Below the pieces are notes generated by a model, which was given only the letters and a program-made list of their open reading frames with translations, was not told the origin of the DNA and did no database searches. Shown here piece after piece: positions 1 to 10,818 of a stretch of DNA of 55,119 bases. Each line of letters opens with the position of its first letter. Positions within the stretch are counted from its first letter, which is position 1. The DNA is from Clavulina sp. PMI_390 (lineage: Eukaryota > Basidiomycota > Agaricomycetes > Cantharellales > Hydnaceae): positions 1-55,119 of the forward strand of contig WIDE01000158.1 in NCBI GenBank assembly GCA_015039315.1, written 5' to 3'. A program made the translations under genes and the position numbers.

Positions 1-1263
1 TTGACAGCATTCGAGACCTCGTGCGCCCCGAGTTGTAGGTCTGTTCGTGAGGAGAATCCTGCATCAGGTCCTGATCAATCGACTTTATTCAGTACTCCGG
101 AGCATTCCCGAAATCAACCCAGTCAACCTTCGTTGGTCTCAAGCGACTCACATCTGGTGCCGCACGCGCGCACGTTGACTCATTGGGTCTTGACATGACT
201 CCCTGTTGAGATCAGCCGATCTATCTTGAGTCAGGGACTCGTCAGGAGACTTTCTCCAAGCTTGAAGCGGACAACGTGTCCCGCTAATACGACACCATGA
301 TGTCGCTCCAAGGTCTAGGGAAGGAATAGGCGGTTGTCGGGTGGACAAGAAAGCAGAATGGAAAGAGCCAGGGACAGCACGAGTGAGTCGGTTAGCCCAC
401 TCGTTCTGCGTATGTAATGTGAGTGAGTTGCAGCATAGTATTTGCTTTCTCAGCTCTTTGGGGGTCGTCTATTTGCTCCCACCTTTGATATGAGGTTTCC
501 GATCACCTGATTTTTTTCTCACCTCTGCAGCGTAACTCCTCGATGGACCGGCCGTGTGAAGAAGATCTGCCCGCGCCTTCATCAATAGGCGCCGTCGAGC
601 TCGCTGGCTGGGACAGGATGAACGATTTTTGGTTTTGGAACCGCTCTAGATTGAAGAAGCACTAAAGTTCGGCAGGCTCTCGATGGTTCCGTCGTGTTAA
701 TGGAAATTCAACATCAGCATGAAGGACGTCGCCATGAATTCAGGCGTCCCCGCTTCGGCCCCGTTCGGGATCCCGGCATCTGGGAGTTGGAGGGTAGAAA
801 ATGGTTTCCATGTGCCTGACTAGTTCAAGAGGTCCGACCTATCAGCACAAGAGGGTCTGAGCGGTTCCATGCAGTGTTCCCGTGAGGGAGGGCGTGGGGT
901 GTTCAGGGGAAGTGATGTTCGCGCGGTTTCAACAGTCGGTCGAGGCTGTTCTAGGGGGCGACTGGCGCGCTGATCAAGATGGGTAATATCATGTACGATA
1001 TCAGCAGCTTTTTCCATGAAATTCACTCGTCATCAATACAACATAGTGCTTGCCGAATGCGCAAGGTGTCAAGGATGACACTTCAAAATGGTTTGAGTGG
1101 ACGGATACATTGGGGAGAATCACGTCCCTATACTGGCTCGCCAACACGCCTAGAGAATAAAATAGGGGCCTAGACACACTTGGGTGGCGTCGAGGGTGTC
1201 GAAGGACGGCTTTGTCGTGAACGGCGCTGGGTTCAACGCGGTGATGGTGAACCGTGAAGTAGT
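1..1263. other. Left flank, no supported gene; far-upstream region of G1
   Basis: All open frames here are short and resemble nothing else in the window as proteins. Two landmarks link the stretch to the upstream DNA of other family genes. A T-rich GATCACCTGATTTTTTTC box begins at 501, about 1.1 kb before the G1 start codon. A GCTTCGGCCCCG box sits at 752-763. Both recur at similar distances before other copies, so this is best read as duplicated 5' flank and not as an independent gene. Confidence 0.5.
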
Positions 1264-1269
1264 CACGTG
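1264..1269 (+). promoter_or_regulatory. CACGTG box upstream of G1
   Basis: CACGTG in the context AGTCACGTGCACCAGAGCC lies 354 bp before the G1 start codon. It is followed by a diverged version of the CACCCCAACATGGCAGGA block seen in the other copies. CACGTG is the classical target of basic helix-loop-helix factors of the Pho4/Cbf1 kind. That such a factor acts here is inference. Confidence 0.55.
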
Positions 1270-1617
1270 CACCAGAGCCACCCCAAGCACGGCAGAAAGG
1301 GCTGAGAGCGTCCCCTCATGAGCTCTTTTCATCGAAACCATGGCCCAGTTGCTCTATATTCCAGCCCCAGTCCGGACATGGTCACCTGCACGAATATCAC
1401 ATCGTTATTCCCCTCCCCCTCCTCCTGCCCAGCCCCTGCCGTCGACCCAGATCCCCCCGAGCATAGGACAACAATCACCCTCCACAACCCGTTCGCCAGC
1501 TCCTCCCACTTTTTTCCGTCCTCCCCAGTCAGGCCTATTATCCACATAATTTTCGACCACACTCCCCCGTCGACAAACTACGGAATTTAGGACCTCCGTG
1601 AGCACAGCACCTGTGAG

Positions 1618-3230
1618 ATGGACGGAGGCAGATTCGCGGACGCACCCGTTCCTCAGCTCAAGCAGTACTACCAGCTTACACTGGTCGACGGCTCCCAACG
1701 TATTGGAAAGCTCGCGGAACCCCAGGATGCCCAGGTCGTCTATGTAGGTGTTCACCGCACGACACGTTCTACACGTGACTAACGGCGTTCTGCGGTTTCC
1801 TCCTACTATCATGCCATCGTACTGGTGCGATTGCATCCCTCATGCTCCCCTCTGGCATATCGCCTTGCCCGGTCATTTTTTGGTACGTTCGGTGTTGAGG
1901 GGGTGATCAGAAGAGGGTGGACGGGAAGGATATCCCATGTTATCGATTGATGTACTGGGGAGGCGACGTACCCGTCGAAGTCCCCGCAAAATTCCTTACG
2001 CAGAGGTAAGACTGATTTCTTTACCTTCTCGCGAGGCCTGGATCCCGGCTTGGGCGACAGTTGAGTGGACGGACCACCCGAGAGATACTGCATCAAAAAT
2101 GACTAACCTCACTCGCCCCCTACCTGTTCGATAGCAATAGGAGGCGTATGACCCGAGCACCCTCGCCCGTCGACCTCTCATTACTGTTCTTCCGCGCCGT
2201 GGCTCTTAGTTTCCGTCAAACACAAGCCAGCCTCGCCGAGTTCCAAGGCGACAATTATCCTCGTCCACATACCACCCCGGGCGACCGCTCCAGAGTATAC
2301 GAGAGCAACCAAGGTATCCGCTGGGGCGAGAGAGACAGGCAACCCCACGGCAGGGACGGTGGTCAAGAGGCTGACAAGGTGTCCAGCGGAGTAAATGATC
2401 GTCCCTTGGCCTGGTCCCGCCAGGCTACCGAAACCCAAGAAGTGATACGCAATCTGGAGGAAGTGCATCGGAAACGCAAGATTTCGGACCAAAATCCTAC
2501 GGCTTTCGAGGCGTGGACATCCCAGGCTTTCAACATAGATCACCATCATCTTCCATATAGATACGGCGATGGGATCAGTGCGTCCCTAGACAGTGCCGAG
2601 GCTGGGCTCGAGCCAGAGAGCCGTGGTCTTCGTGCCACAGTTGGCGTCAGCGCCAGGTTGACCAAGTCGTCGTCCCTCGTCCGTCGCCGGCACCAATCCT
2701 CTGGGTCTCCCCCTTGGAGCAGCAGCTCATCTCACGCCTCAGCCACCATTCACCTTCCCCCCCTGCCCCAGCATCGCCATAGGGCCGTCACTCGTACCCT
2801 TCACCCCGTCTTCAGCCCATACACTTTCAGTACCTCCACGACCCCTATTGAGACGGGAGATTTCCACCAGCAATCCTCCCCGTCCTCTTCGTACTCGCAT
2901 CCGCATTCGGAGAGCTGGTCGTCTTCTTCGAATCACGATTACTCGGTGACATCAGACTCATCGTCCTCTCACCAGGATCGGGGCCAAGACCCAGTTCAAA
3001 ACCGTCCACCATTCTTCCCTTCCCCTCCACTTCCATTCGTTTCAACACACCCTCGCTCACACGACCAGCCTTACCGACATAGGCGTACCTTTGCCAGCTA
3101 CCAGTTTCGCTACCTCCCCTCTCCTTCACGTTCCCCCTCGTTATCCTCGCCCCACATGCCCAGTTTTCTCCCAAGACAACGACGAAAGTGTGACGTTGAT
3201 CAAACAAGCGAATGGGATTCCCATAGCTGA
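1618..3230 (+). CDS. G1: family protein, subfamily B, C-terminally truncated (437 aa)
   Basis: Unrecognised family protein. Model: exons 1618-1743, 1914-2005 and 2135-3230, with GTAGGT and GTAAG donors and AG acceptors. Exon 1 encodes a diverged start (MDGGRFADAP) but keeps QYYQLTL, DGSQ and IGKL. Exon 2 encodes CYRLMYWGGDVPVEVPAKF, one codon longer than in most copies. Exon 3 opens with MTRAPSPVDLSLLFFRAVAL (residues about 78-97), then a Ser/Pro/His-rich tract and FASYQFRYLPSP near residue 392. The frame then stops at EWDSHS about 45 residues later. The acidic region, the CQSYL motif and the LDEWELE tail found in the other copies are missing, and their decayed traces follow downstream. It is probably a truncated copy or a young pseudogene. 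The alternative acceptor at 1910 adds one codon. Confidence 0.6.
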
Positions 3231-3325
3231 GGCTCTTCTCTGCCTTCCCTCGTACGACAGCCATACCGGACGAACGGCGTTGGGTCGCTGCTGCCGCTCC
3301 AAATTACAGGATCAGAACGAGTGTG

Positions 3326-3640
3326 GTGCGAGAGGGATCACGAGTAATGGCTGACGAGGATGATGAGGTGTTGAGGATGGCAGGACCACAAGACAAGGAC
3401 AGGTATAGCAAGAAGGCCTCGGCGATGTATCCCATTGTTGACGACAACGACAGGTTGGACGGACGCGCCACTGATAGCCAGCACAGCTAGCTCTTGGGCG
3501 CCGCGATGCAAACCCTCCTAATGCACAACACCACTCATTCAAGCAAGATGCCTTCCTATCCGAGGAACACGAGGGCCCATGTTCCCAATGTCGAAACTGG
3601 ATGAATCGGAGATCGCGAGGATTGACGCTCTCATATCGTC
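3326..3640 (+). pseudogene. Decayed C-terminal remains of G1
   Basis: After the G1 stop, a shifted frame at 3326-3490 reads VMADEDDEVLRMAGPQDKD. This resembles the acidic stretch ADDDNNELARMDKVGDRK of G3 and DDKDNEFVKTDGLGDDGE of G6. Further on, 3594-3640 reads KLDESEIARIDALISS, a weak echo of the family tail LDEWELEIMSxLLN. Frames differ between the two pieces and neither joins the G1 reading frame. The first match is fairly convincing. The second could be chance. Confidence 0.4.
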
Positions 3641-4579
3641 GAAAACGGTGCATATTGATGTTTTCTTTATTGAGTTTTCGGGGAATGTAACTGTTGGCCT
3701 ATGCGGCTCGGTATCCAGTGATTCACCATAAACGCGAGGTTGAGTTCGATCCGGCAACACCCGGTTGCATTCAGTTGTTTGCTCTTGATGCGACACACCA
3801 CATCTATTCCGCTATAAGGAAGGCCCGGAATCGCGGAACTCACAATTCTTTGATTTCATGATTCATATCCGACCGTGGCTCTCACCTATCGGGGATATGT
3901 TGTTCTGAATATGTTTACGATCACTGACACGTCAGGCGAAATCCGAGTCCTCTGTTCTCAATACGATCGTTCCCACCAAGCATGTATGGCATCCCTCAAG
4001 TTTGTGCGCTCTATATATAACTGCAGATCCATTTGAGCTTCGATTAGCTTCCTCTCTAGCTTGGATTCTTCTGGCTAAACGTAGGATTGCAGTTCATTAC
4101 AAGGAGGTCGACATCTCTTGTTTAGCGCGGTTCTGCTCCGGTTCAACCCTGATCTACAAATAATAGGGACTGGGTGGAATTGTACTCTAGTGCTAGACCC
4201 TAGTCATCTGTCCACTTGCTCTAGTTGGATAGTAACACTGTCTAGACCGAGCTCTCCATGTCCATCTAAACTGATTGGGAGCACAGCGCATATGATTGAG
4301 TTCGCCCTGATCATATCCTGGTTTCTTCCCACTCTTCTCAATCTTTCTGGCCTGTATAAGGATTGTTCCACTCAAGCAAATAAATATATTAGAATCTAGT
4401 AGCTCTATCACGAACGACTGCCCGACTCTCATGCTAATCCGTGATATTCGCGTTCAGTCAAGGCTTCCGTCAGCGATCAAGTTCTCGCGTTGAGCCACGA
4501 GCAGGATCTATAGAGCGGTCTACGCTCTTTCACAAGCATTCCCACTTCATACCCGCAGACTCCGCCGTCACGTCCAACC
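3641..4579. other. Intergenic, no supported gene
   Basis: Only short unsupported frames. A segment near 3750-3790 containing CCGGTTGCATTCAGTTGT recurs near 19380 and 29590, so the DNA just after G1 belongs to the shared 3' flank of subfamily B. A TATA-like CTATATATAA lies at 4011-4020 with no credible gene behind it. Confidence 0.4.
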
Positions 4580-5515
4580 TTTGGGCTTGTTGAAAGGAGC
4601 CGCGCGCACGATCTGCGATCCAAGCGTAGCGAAGCAATGATCCAAGGCGGCGTGTATGCGCGACCGGCTGATGACGGAGAACAGAAGACAAATTTCGAAC
4701 ATCCGTGAGTACACAGTATGTTCAGATCGACTCAAATCGGCTCGATCAACCTCGATTGTGTGGAATGACAATACAAGCTGGTCCCGACCATGTGTGTGCA
4801 TCATACAATGGAAATGCGTAGCAAGATTCTCAAAATCGATACTTTGCGGATTTTCTGAGCCGCAGGATTCTCCCGAACCACGCCTCGGCGGAAGCTTGTC
4901 CGCGGGCAGTAAACAAGCACAAACATATCGGGATCGCTGTTTTTCCTGTGGGGAGGTTTCTTTTAAACGGGTCATCTCTGGTGTTTGAAAATGGCCCCAG
5001 CCATTTTGGCCCGCTGCATCAGTGAGCGAGAATCAGTAGCTGGGCGGGTACGGGTGTCCAGATGGCCGAAAGCTCTGTTGCACTCAGCAGGGCCTTTATG
5101 GATCTTGTATGGACAGCAAGACACTTCTCTTCTCTAGCATGTTCATTGGTATCCCTCAATGGCCAAACTATGGCGGAATAAAAAATGTGTTGCGCGTTTC
5201 AAACAGCTGGCGCGGATGAGTCGCTCGTGGAAGGAAGGTCCCTGAATAGCGAACAGGTGGAATTTTTGTATCTGGCCGATCTTTCCATTGAATGAGCTGT
5301 GAAGGAGCTACCCCCGAACCGGTAGAAGAATCGTGTCTACTGTTTGGCTATGATGCCTTTTGAATTAGCTGTCTATCGGGCCTTGATCGCTTCATATTTT
5401 TCTCACCGTCCCCCTTGCTCTCATCACATCCGAGAACTGCACGGTCACTTTACGTGTACCAGTCATTTGTTAATCAATTCCTCCAACAAGTAAATCCGTT
5501 CTAGTTTGTTCTATG
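4580..5515 (+). repeat. Upstream module of subfamily A, copy a (before G2)
   Basis: Matches 20200-21160 and, inverted, 42840-43760 over most of its length. Shared landmarks include ATTTTCTGAGCC followed by GATTCTCCCGAA, GAAGGAAGGTCCCTGAA, GGCTGTCTATCG-like sequence, and GATCGC followed by a T-rich stretch ending CTCACC at 5385-5407. It holds no open frame conserved between copies, so it appears to be non-coding flank carried along when the gene duplicated. Confidence 0.65.
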
Positions 5516-6136
5516 CATGAGGTGCTTCAAAGCGGTCAATATTCTAGAGTTGTTAACAAGTCTGCGACGAGTAATTCGTATCTCCCTATTACACGTGAAA
5601 CAATTTTATGCATTGAGACGGTGGAACGGACTCCGCTCCGGCCCTAGCTGACTATGTTGGGATATAGGAATTGGGGTCGCAGAAACGATTGGCCGCGTGG
5701 CGCAGCCAAATAGCGACGTTGAACAACTGCACTGCTAAGAGGAGTGATACCATTGCCCCTAGCTTCCGGCCGTGGTTAGGGAGGGCGCGTGTCAGTGCAG
5801 GACGGATCATGGGGTTGGGTAGTCGATCAGCCTGTCAGTCCCAGCGGCTCGACGAGAATGCTGTGGCTGAGCACCTCGTAGGCCCATTCACGTATTAGAT
5901 ATTGCTCATAGCGCCATGGATTATGGAATTGATCGTAGAATGGAGATCTGCACAGATGGGAGTCGTCACATTTTTGAACGCTAGTGTGAGGGAGACGTTC
6001 CAGCGGCAGCCTACAGCACTCTCGCGCCACGACGATATTAGAACAGATGAAGGGGAGTATAGATTAATCTACCATTGGAAGGCTCTTCAGCATTTCGTTG
6101 TCGGTTGGGCGGACCAACACGTCTGTTGTAGCGAGT
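5516..6136. other. Duplicated upstream DNA of G2, no gene
   Basis: Continues the similarity to the region before G5 (about 21240-21760) and, inverted, before G9 (about 42240-42800). The best landmark is GATCTGCACAGATGG near 5945, repeated near 21580 and inverted near 42400. A diverged GC-rich box (ACTCCGCTCCGGCCC, about 5629-5643) corresponds to the CTTCGGCTCCG element of other copies. Confidence 0.5.
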
Positions 6137-6142
6137 CACGTG
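6137..6142 (+). promoter_or_regulatory. CACGTG box upstream of G2
   Basis: Within GCGAGTCACGTGTGGGAG, 361 bp before the G2 start. It is followed by CAACATGGCAGGGCAAAGTG and by a pyrimidine-rich leader with CCATATACGGTCGCC. The same block precedes G5 and G9 almost unchanged. Confidence 0.65.
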
Positions 6143-6497
6143 TGGGAGCCCGTCACTCCCAACATGGCAGGGCAAAGTGAAAGCCTTTTCAACGCTCCCC
6201 CTTGCATTGCAGTCCTTGTCTCGCTTCCTTCTTCACCACTCTACCCATATACGGTCGCCGGCGTGGATATGATATGGCGCCCTCCACCCTCTCCTGCTCC
6301 GAGCACCCGCCATCAGCAGCTCTAGCCCCTCCTAACCAGACGAGAAAAGTCCGCCTTTCGAAAGCCGGTCACTGGGGCCTACGATTATTTTCCGCCACTC
6401 TCAGCATCCTCTGACACTCCCATAAATTTCGACGGCACTATTTGCCTCCGAAGCCAGCCGTGTGTGTGCTGCCTCGTGCAACGGCGTCAAACACTAT

Positions 6498-8560
6498 ATG
6501 GATGTGACGGCAGGACTTGAAGACTCGTGCACTCGGCCAGAACTTTACTACTCACTCACCCTCGACGACGGCTCCCAGGTCGTCGGGAAGTTAGTGGACC
6601 CTCGGCACGACAAGGTCTTCCGTGTAAGCTGCTCACCGCCTTCCCGTTCCCCCCCTTCGTTACTGACTTTTGCCCCACGACTTTTTCCTCCTCCCTGGCT
6701 TTCGCTCGGGTTTGGCTTCGCATGACGATTTCTCGAACCGCCCCCTGACCGGAAATTGGTAGCGAGTGCACGGTTATAATGTTCTCTGCTATCAATTAGC
6801 ATACTCGGGCAGCGCGCCCGTCGATGTACCCGCACGTTTTCTCAGTTGGAGGTAAGACCCCACTTCCTCCATTGTGCCTTTTTCCCAGTCCAGCGAGGCC
6901 TCGATGGTTTACTAGGTCGCAGGTCGGAGCAACATGGGAAACTCCAATTCAAAAAACTGACGTTCCCCCTTTCTCCTCAAACAGTAGTAGCAGGGAAATG
7001 ACTCCAGCCCCTTCACCGTACGATCTCTCAGAGCTCTTTCTTCGTGCACTCGCTCTCGAAGCCCAGCAGACTCAAGACATTTTCCATGATTTCTTCGACA
7101 TCGACGGATTTTGCTTCCGTCATGGCAACGAGTGGGCCGGACAATGGAATCCACCTGGGGCAGCATGTGCTGAACTTATGAGGAAAAAATGCAGGAATGA
7201 TGTCGGCATCCACGTAGATGAGGCTGATAATCAACTCGGCGTCTCTTCCTCTGCCAACACTGACGTGCGTGGGACAGGGATTGCGTACGAGAGCGGTGCG
7301 AGCATGGAGATCCGGCGGGAGGGTGGAGTTTCGCGGGATGATACCCAGAGAATTGAGCTCTCATCCGTGTTTGACGATGGGGCGAATGACTGCATTGAGG
7401 GTATTGAGCCAGAGCGCGCGACGAAGAAACGGCTAGCTCCAAAACGCGGTGACGAGCGTCCTTCGCATCACGCCGACGTCAGCGCTAATCCTATCCTTGG
7501 TGCCTTGCTAACATACCTCCCTCAACACTGCCAGCAGGAGTACTTCAGCCCTTCCACGGTCAGCTGCAGCTCACCCCTCACCCCCGTTACCAACATCTGC
7601 CTTCCTTGTTCCACTCATCCATTTCCTCATCCCCACCAATCGCTGGTCGAACTTCCCATTTTGAAGCTCCCTTCCCCAACGATCAAGAGCAGGCTGAAAA
7701 ATCCCATTGGGATGGGATACATCCATTACCAATATCGTCCGCCCTCTCCGCCCCCCGCATATACACGTTCTCCTCCTCGTTCTCAGAACCAGAGCTCGAA
7801 CCACTATTGTGGGATAACACCACCCATGCATTCCTCGTTCCATGGTCCAGAGGGTTTGTCGTATCCTCACCATTCATTGCACCTTCCGGTCGCTCTCCCC
7901 GTCGCATCTCGATGGCCCGTAGATTGCCGACAGAACGATGATGACATCGAGTGTGCGAGTGAACAAGAAATCATTCGCAGTCTCGAACTCCAACGTGACA
8001 AGGACCTCCATCGTACATGGCTCGGCACGGAAGGCTATCAGAGTTTGACGATGTCCGAAGAGCGCACCCCAGTGAAGATCAAGAAAAATAAATGGGCCGC
8101 TGGAACTTTTGGTATGGTGCCTGACTTTGTGGCGCGAACTTGGACATATGGCGACAGCGATGAGCTCGAAGACAAGGATGGCCGCCTCGAAGACAAAGAC
8201 TTCGACAGAATCGTTGACGAGCAGGCAAAGGTGGAGGAAGATCTCCACGCTGGGGCCGGGGACTTTGGTCGCCAAGAGGTGTTAAGATGTACGACTGTGG
8301 ATCGAAGCCTGCGCAGTAATCATCGGAACCCAAGCCCAAGTGCCAATCAACAGCCTTTCAGCTCGAGTCATCTTGAGAAGGACCTCGGCATCGAGACTCT
8401 AGAGAAGGTAAATAGCGCCGTCGACCGGGCGAGGACGGGATGTCAGACACATCTGGGTGCATCTGCTAGTCTGTCGGCGGCAGTGCCAAAGAGCCGTATT
8501 CTGGAAGAGTGGGAGTTTGAGATGGCTAGTGCTCTATTGGGCGTTGGATCTCGTATGTGA
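6498..8560 (+). CDS. G2: family protein, subfamily A (596 aa)
   Basis: Exons 6498-6623, 6763-6851 and 6985-8560, with donors GTAAGC and GTAAGA, acceptors GGTAG and ACAG, and a CTGAC branch-like box in intron 2. The product starts MDVTAGLEDSC, then LYYSLTLDDGSQVVGKLVD. Exon 2 gives CYQLAYSGSAPVDVPARFL. Residues about 77-103 (MTPAPSPYDLSELFLRALAL) are a likely amphipathic helix, followed by DIFHDFFDIDG, typical of subfamily A. DDGANDCIEGIEPE matches the family GIND motif. The Tyr-rich FASYQYRY island is reduced to YIHYQYRPPSPPP, which lies earlier than in relatives. An acidic Glu/Asp-Lys stretch (about residues 460-505) precedes CQTHLGA and the tail ILEEWEFEMASALLGVGSRM. No signal peptide, membrane span or catalytic motif is visible, and the function is unknown. 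Confidence 0.75.
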
Positions 8561-9239
8561 CTCTTTGGCATATTGTTTCTCTTTCGGTTTTTGGGTTTGG
8601 GGTTTGGCAAGCAGGACGACATGTAACACGATTCACTTGTTCAATCAACTATCTAGCCGTTTTGGCATTTTGTGGCCTTTGGACGCACCTGTGTTTATCG
8701 AACTTGCAATTATGGTCGAGAGTATTGATGTGGTTCTTCATTGTGAACGGAGTCTTTGGTGTCATGGCTCGATGAGAGCGGTCTGTCTCGGCAATTTCCG
8801 AAACGGTTCAACATCTCAATTGAGTCACGCTCTTCAGCAGAGGACACATATTAGCCCAACGTTAACCAGAGATATCCTCTATCGATCTCTTTAGAAGCCA
8901 TCTCAATATTAGGCCAGCAGTAAAGCAAGGCTGGGAGCTGCCCAAAGTTCAGTCGAACATTGTTCTCGTTGTTCCAATTCATTGCTCCCCCTCATTCAAC
9001 GCGAACACACGATTCCTCCCATCATGACTATAAAATGACTCAACTCAAGTCTAATCACATTAGGAGATAATGAGAGGGGTGATGTTGGATCAACAAACTT
9101 CGCGAACCTAACGCAGCCAGACAAGAATTTTTGCCAGATGGCAGGATAGGTGATTACGAGTTATTGCGAGCGTGCACATGTTTCGTGTCCAAACCATAAA
9201 ACCTGAGAGGAAACACAATTTCAGTGCGCGGATATCCTT
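8561..9239. other. 3' flank of G2, no gene
   Basis: The first about 150 bp (TTTGGGTTTGGGG, then ATTCACTTGTTCAATCAAC) resemble the DNA after G5, after the half copy at 52.6 kb and after the relics at 33.6 and 38.7 kb. A further piece around 8950 (TCGAACATTGTTCTCGTTG) recurs near 39280. No coding sequence could be supported. Confidence 0.45.
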
Positions 9240-9640
9240 TGTCGCAGATCCAACACGCAGCAGAGCGGCTACCATCCCAAACTCCCACTTAGTGTAGAGT
9301 CTTTCGTGCTATGATCACCGAAAGTGGAGCAGGATGTGCAACACCTAGATAAGTCTAACATCGCGATTTCATGTGGCTGTCGAAGCTGCTCATCTTCGGT
9401 AGCCCCTGGATAGTGCGCGTCGTGTCGGAATGGCCAGGGAGAAGCACGCGTAGAGTGTCGAGATCAGCATCTGCATCGGGATCAGCGCTGGGACTCGTCC
9501 AGTTCAAGTTGGGGCTCTCAACGCTCGTGATGCTTGGACACCCAATGGCCAACATCGAAGCCTCTTCTCAAACGTCAAGTTCCTCTACGTCTACCAGCTG
9601 TCATCAACATTGCATTAGCCATACACACCGCACTCGTCCT
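9240..9640 (-). pseudogene. Subfamily A C-terminal relic, antisense to G2
   Basis: On the minus strand the frame reads MLAIGCPSITSVESPNLN and continues with a PGHSDTTRTI-like stretch and a KSRC ending, closely matching the last quarter of G9. The codon after SRC is TAG where G9 has CAG. A little later the frame shifts inside the LKEWEFGM motif, and the final stop is lost. Nothing of exons 1-2 or of the first three quarters of exon 3 remains. The relic faces the 3' end of G2, tail to tail. Confidence 0.75.
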
Positions 9641-10444
9641 TGTCTTGCCACGAGCAATCCACCTTTGCGAGTCCCCTTACTGCGGTCTGAGTACTCTGTG
9701 TCTGTGAGTCAAATCCCACGAAATCTTTGTGCAGTGAATCTGGGATGATGACTTTGGCGCTTCAGCTTCTATTAGTCGACATACATGGCACCAGATCACC
9801 TGATTTTTTCTCACTCCTTTGTGTGGAGTCTTGGGGAGCTTACGCCCTATTACATCATGCCCAGCCTCGCTATGGCGAGGTGGCAAGCAAAGTTATTTTG
9901 ACGTCTGTAACTGCCTCTGGGCCAAGGGTGGTCCAAGTGCCAAGCTTATCAAGGTGTCTGTGACGCGCCGTTGGGGTCTGGTCGATGGAATGTCCCAGCT
10001 TCAGCCTTGTATTCTCCTTTGATGCAGATCTCGGGATTAGGGGAGTGGGTGCTAAGAAAAATTTAATATGTTTCGCGTCATCTTGACTCATGTAGGGTGC
10101 GTACACTTCTGCTCGGGACCTGCCCTGCTATTGAGACTAATGCACCCTTGATCATACCTTGTTGACTTTTATATTATACTGTACATCGTGTATGCGGCAA
10201 TATAAATGAAAAGGAGGTGGTGCCTAGATCCAGAACTGCATGCATATCTGCTTGCCAAAAAGGATTATTTGATAGTTTGGCGGTGGTGTTCAAGGGTGTC
10301 ACGGCGGTAGCTCAGGACGTCAGTAGTCGCAGACCATACGGGCACAGCTGTACTTCCCTGCCTGGAGCATCTGCTAGGATTCATTCGTCCTCGAAAAGGT
10401 TCGACGCCGCGAAATGCTCTGTCAAAGGGTAAAGGTACGACGAT
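9641..10444. other. Far-upstream DNA of G3, no gene
   Basis: Carries the T-rich box GATCACCTGATTTTTTC at 9792, 1,027 bp before the G3 start codon, and a TTGGGGAGCTTACGCC piece that recurs near 25530 before G6 and near 54535. A TATA-like AATATAAATG lies at about 10198. Open frames are short and not shared with the other copies. Confidence 0.45.
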
Positions 10445-10450
10445 CACGTG
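10445..10450 (+). promoter_or_regulatory. CACGTG box upstream of G3
   Basis: Lies in GATCACGTGGACGAACGTC, 374 bp before the start codon. It is followed by a GATGGCAAGAGAAG block and CCATGGCTCGTTT, the last shared almost exactly with G6, its closest relative. Confidence 0.6.
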
Positions 10451-10818
10451 GACGAACGTCGCCGAAGATGGCAAGAGAAGTCGATAGCTACGCCATGGCT
10501 CGTTTTCATTTTCATCGCAGTCATCCTCTCTCTTCTCTCTTCTCTTCTTTGGCTATATCCGGACATCGCGCCTATATTATCTAGCGCTTGCCACCCTCCG
10601 CCTCCTCCCAACCCACCATCATCAGCAGCTCAGGACCCTCTCGAGCGCACGAACAAACTCACCTTCCACAGAACAGGCAGCTGGGTGCCTCGAGTATTTT
10701 CCGTTTCCCTCTGGCCTGATCGACCACAACAGCCTCCCCATTTTTGCCCACTCTTCTCTCTCTCCAAAAACACACCCTTTTTTGTGGACGCCTCCCTGGG
10801 AACAGCATTGTTAGCGAC

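Noticed and set aside
4011..4020. TATA box CTATATATAA as a promoter of an independent gene
   Set aside because: No plausible coding sequence follows within 1 kb.
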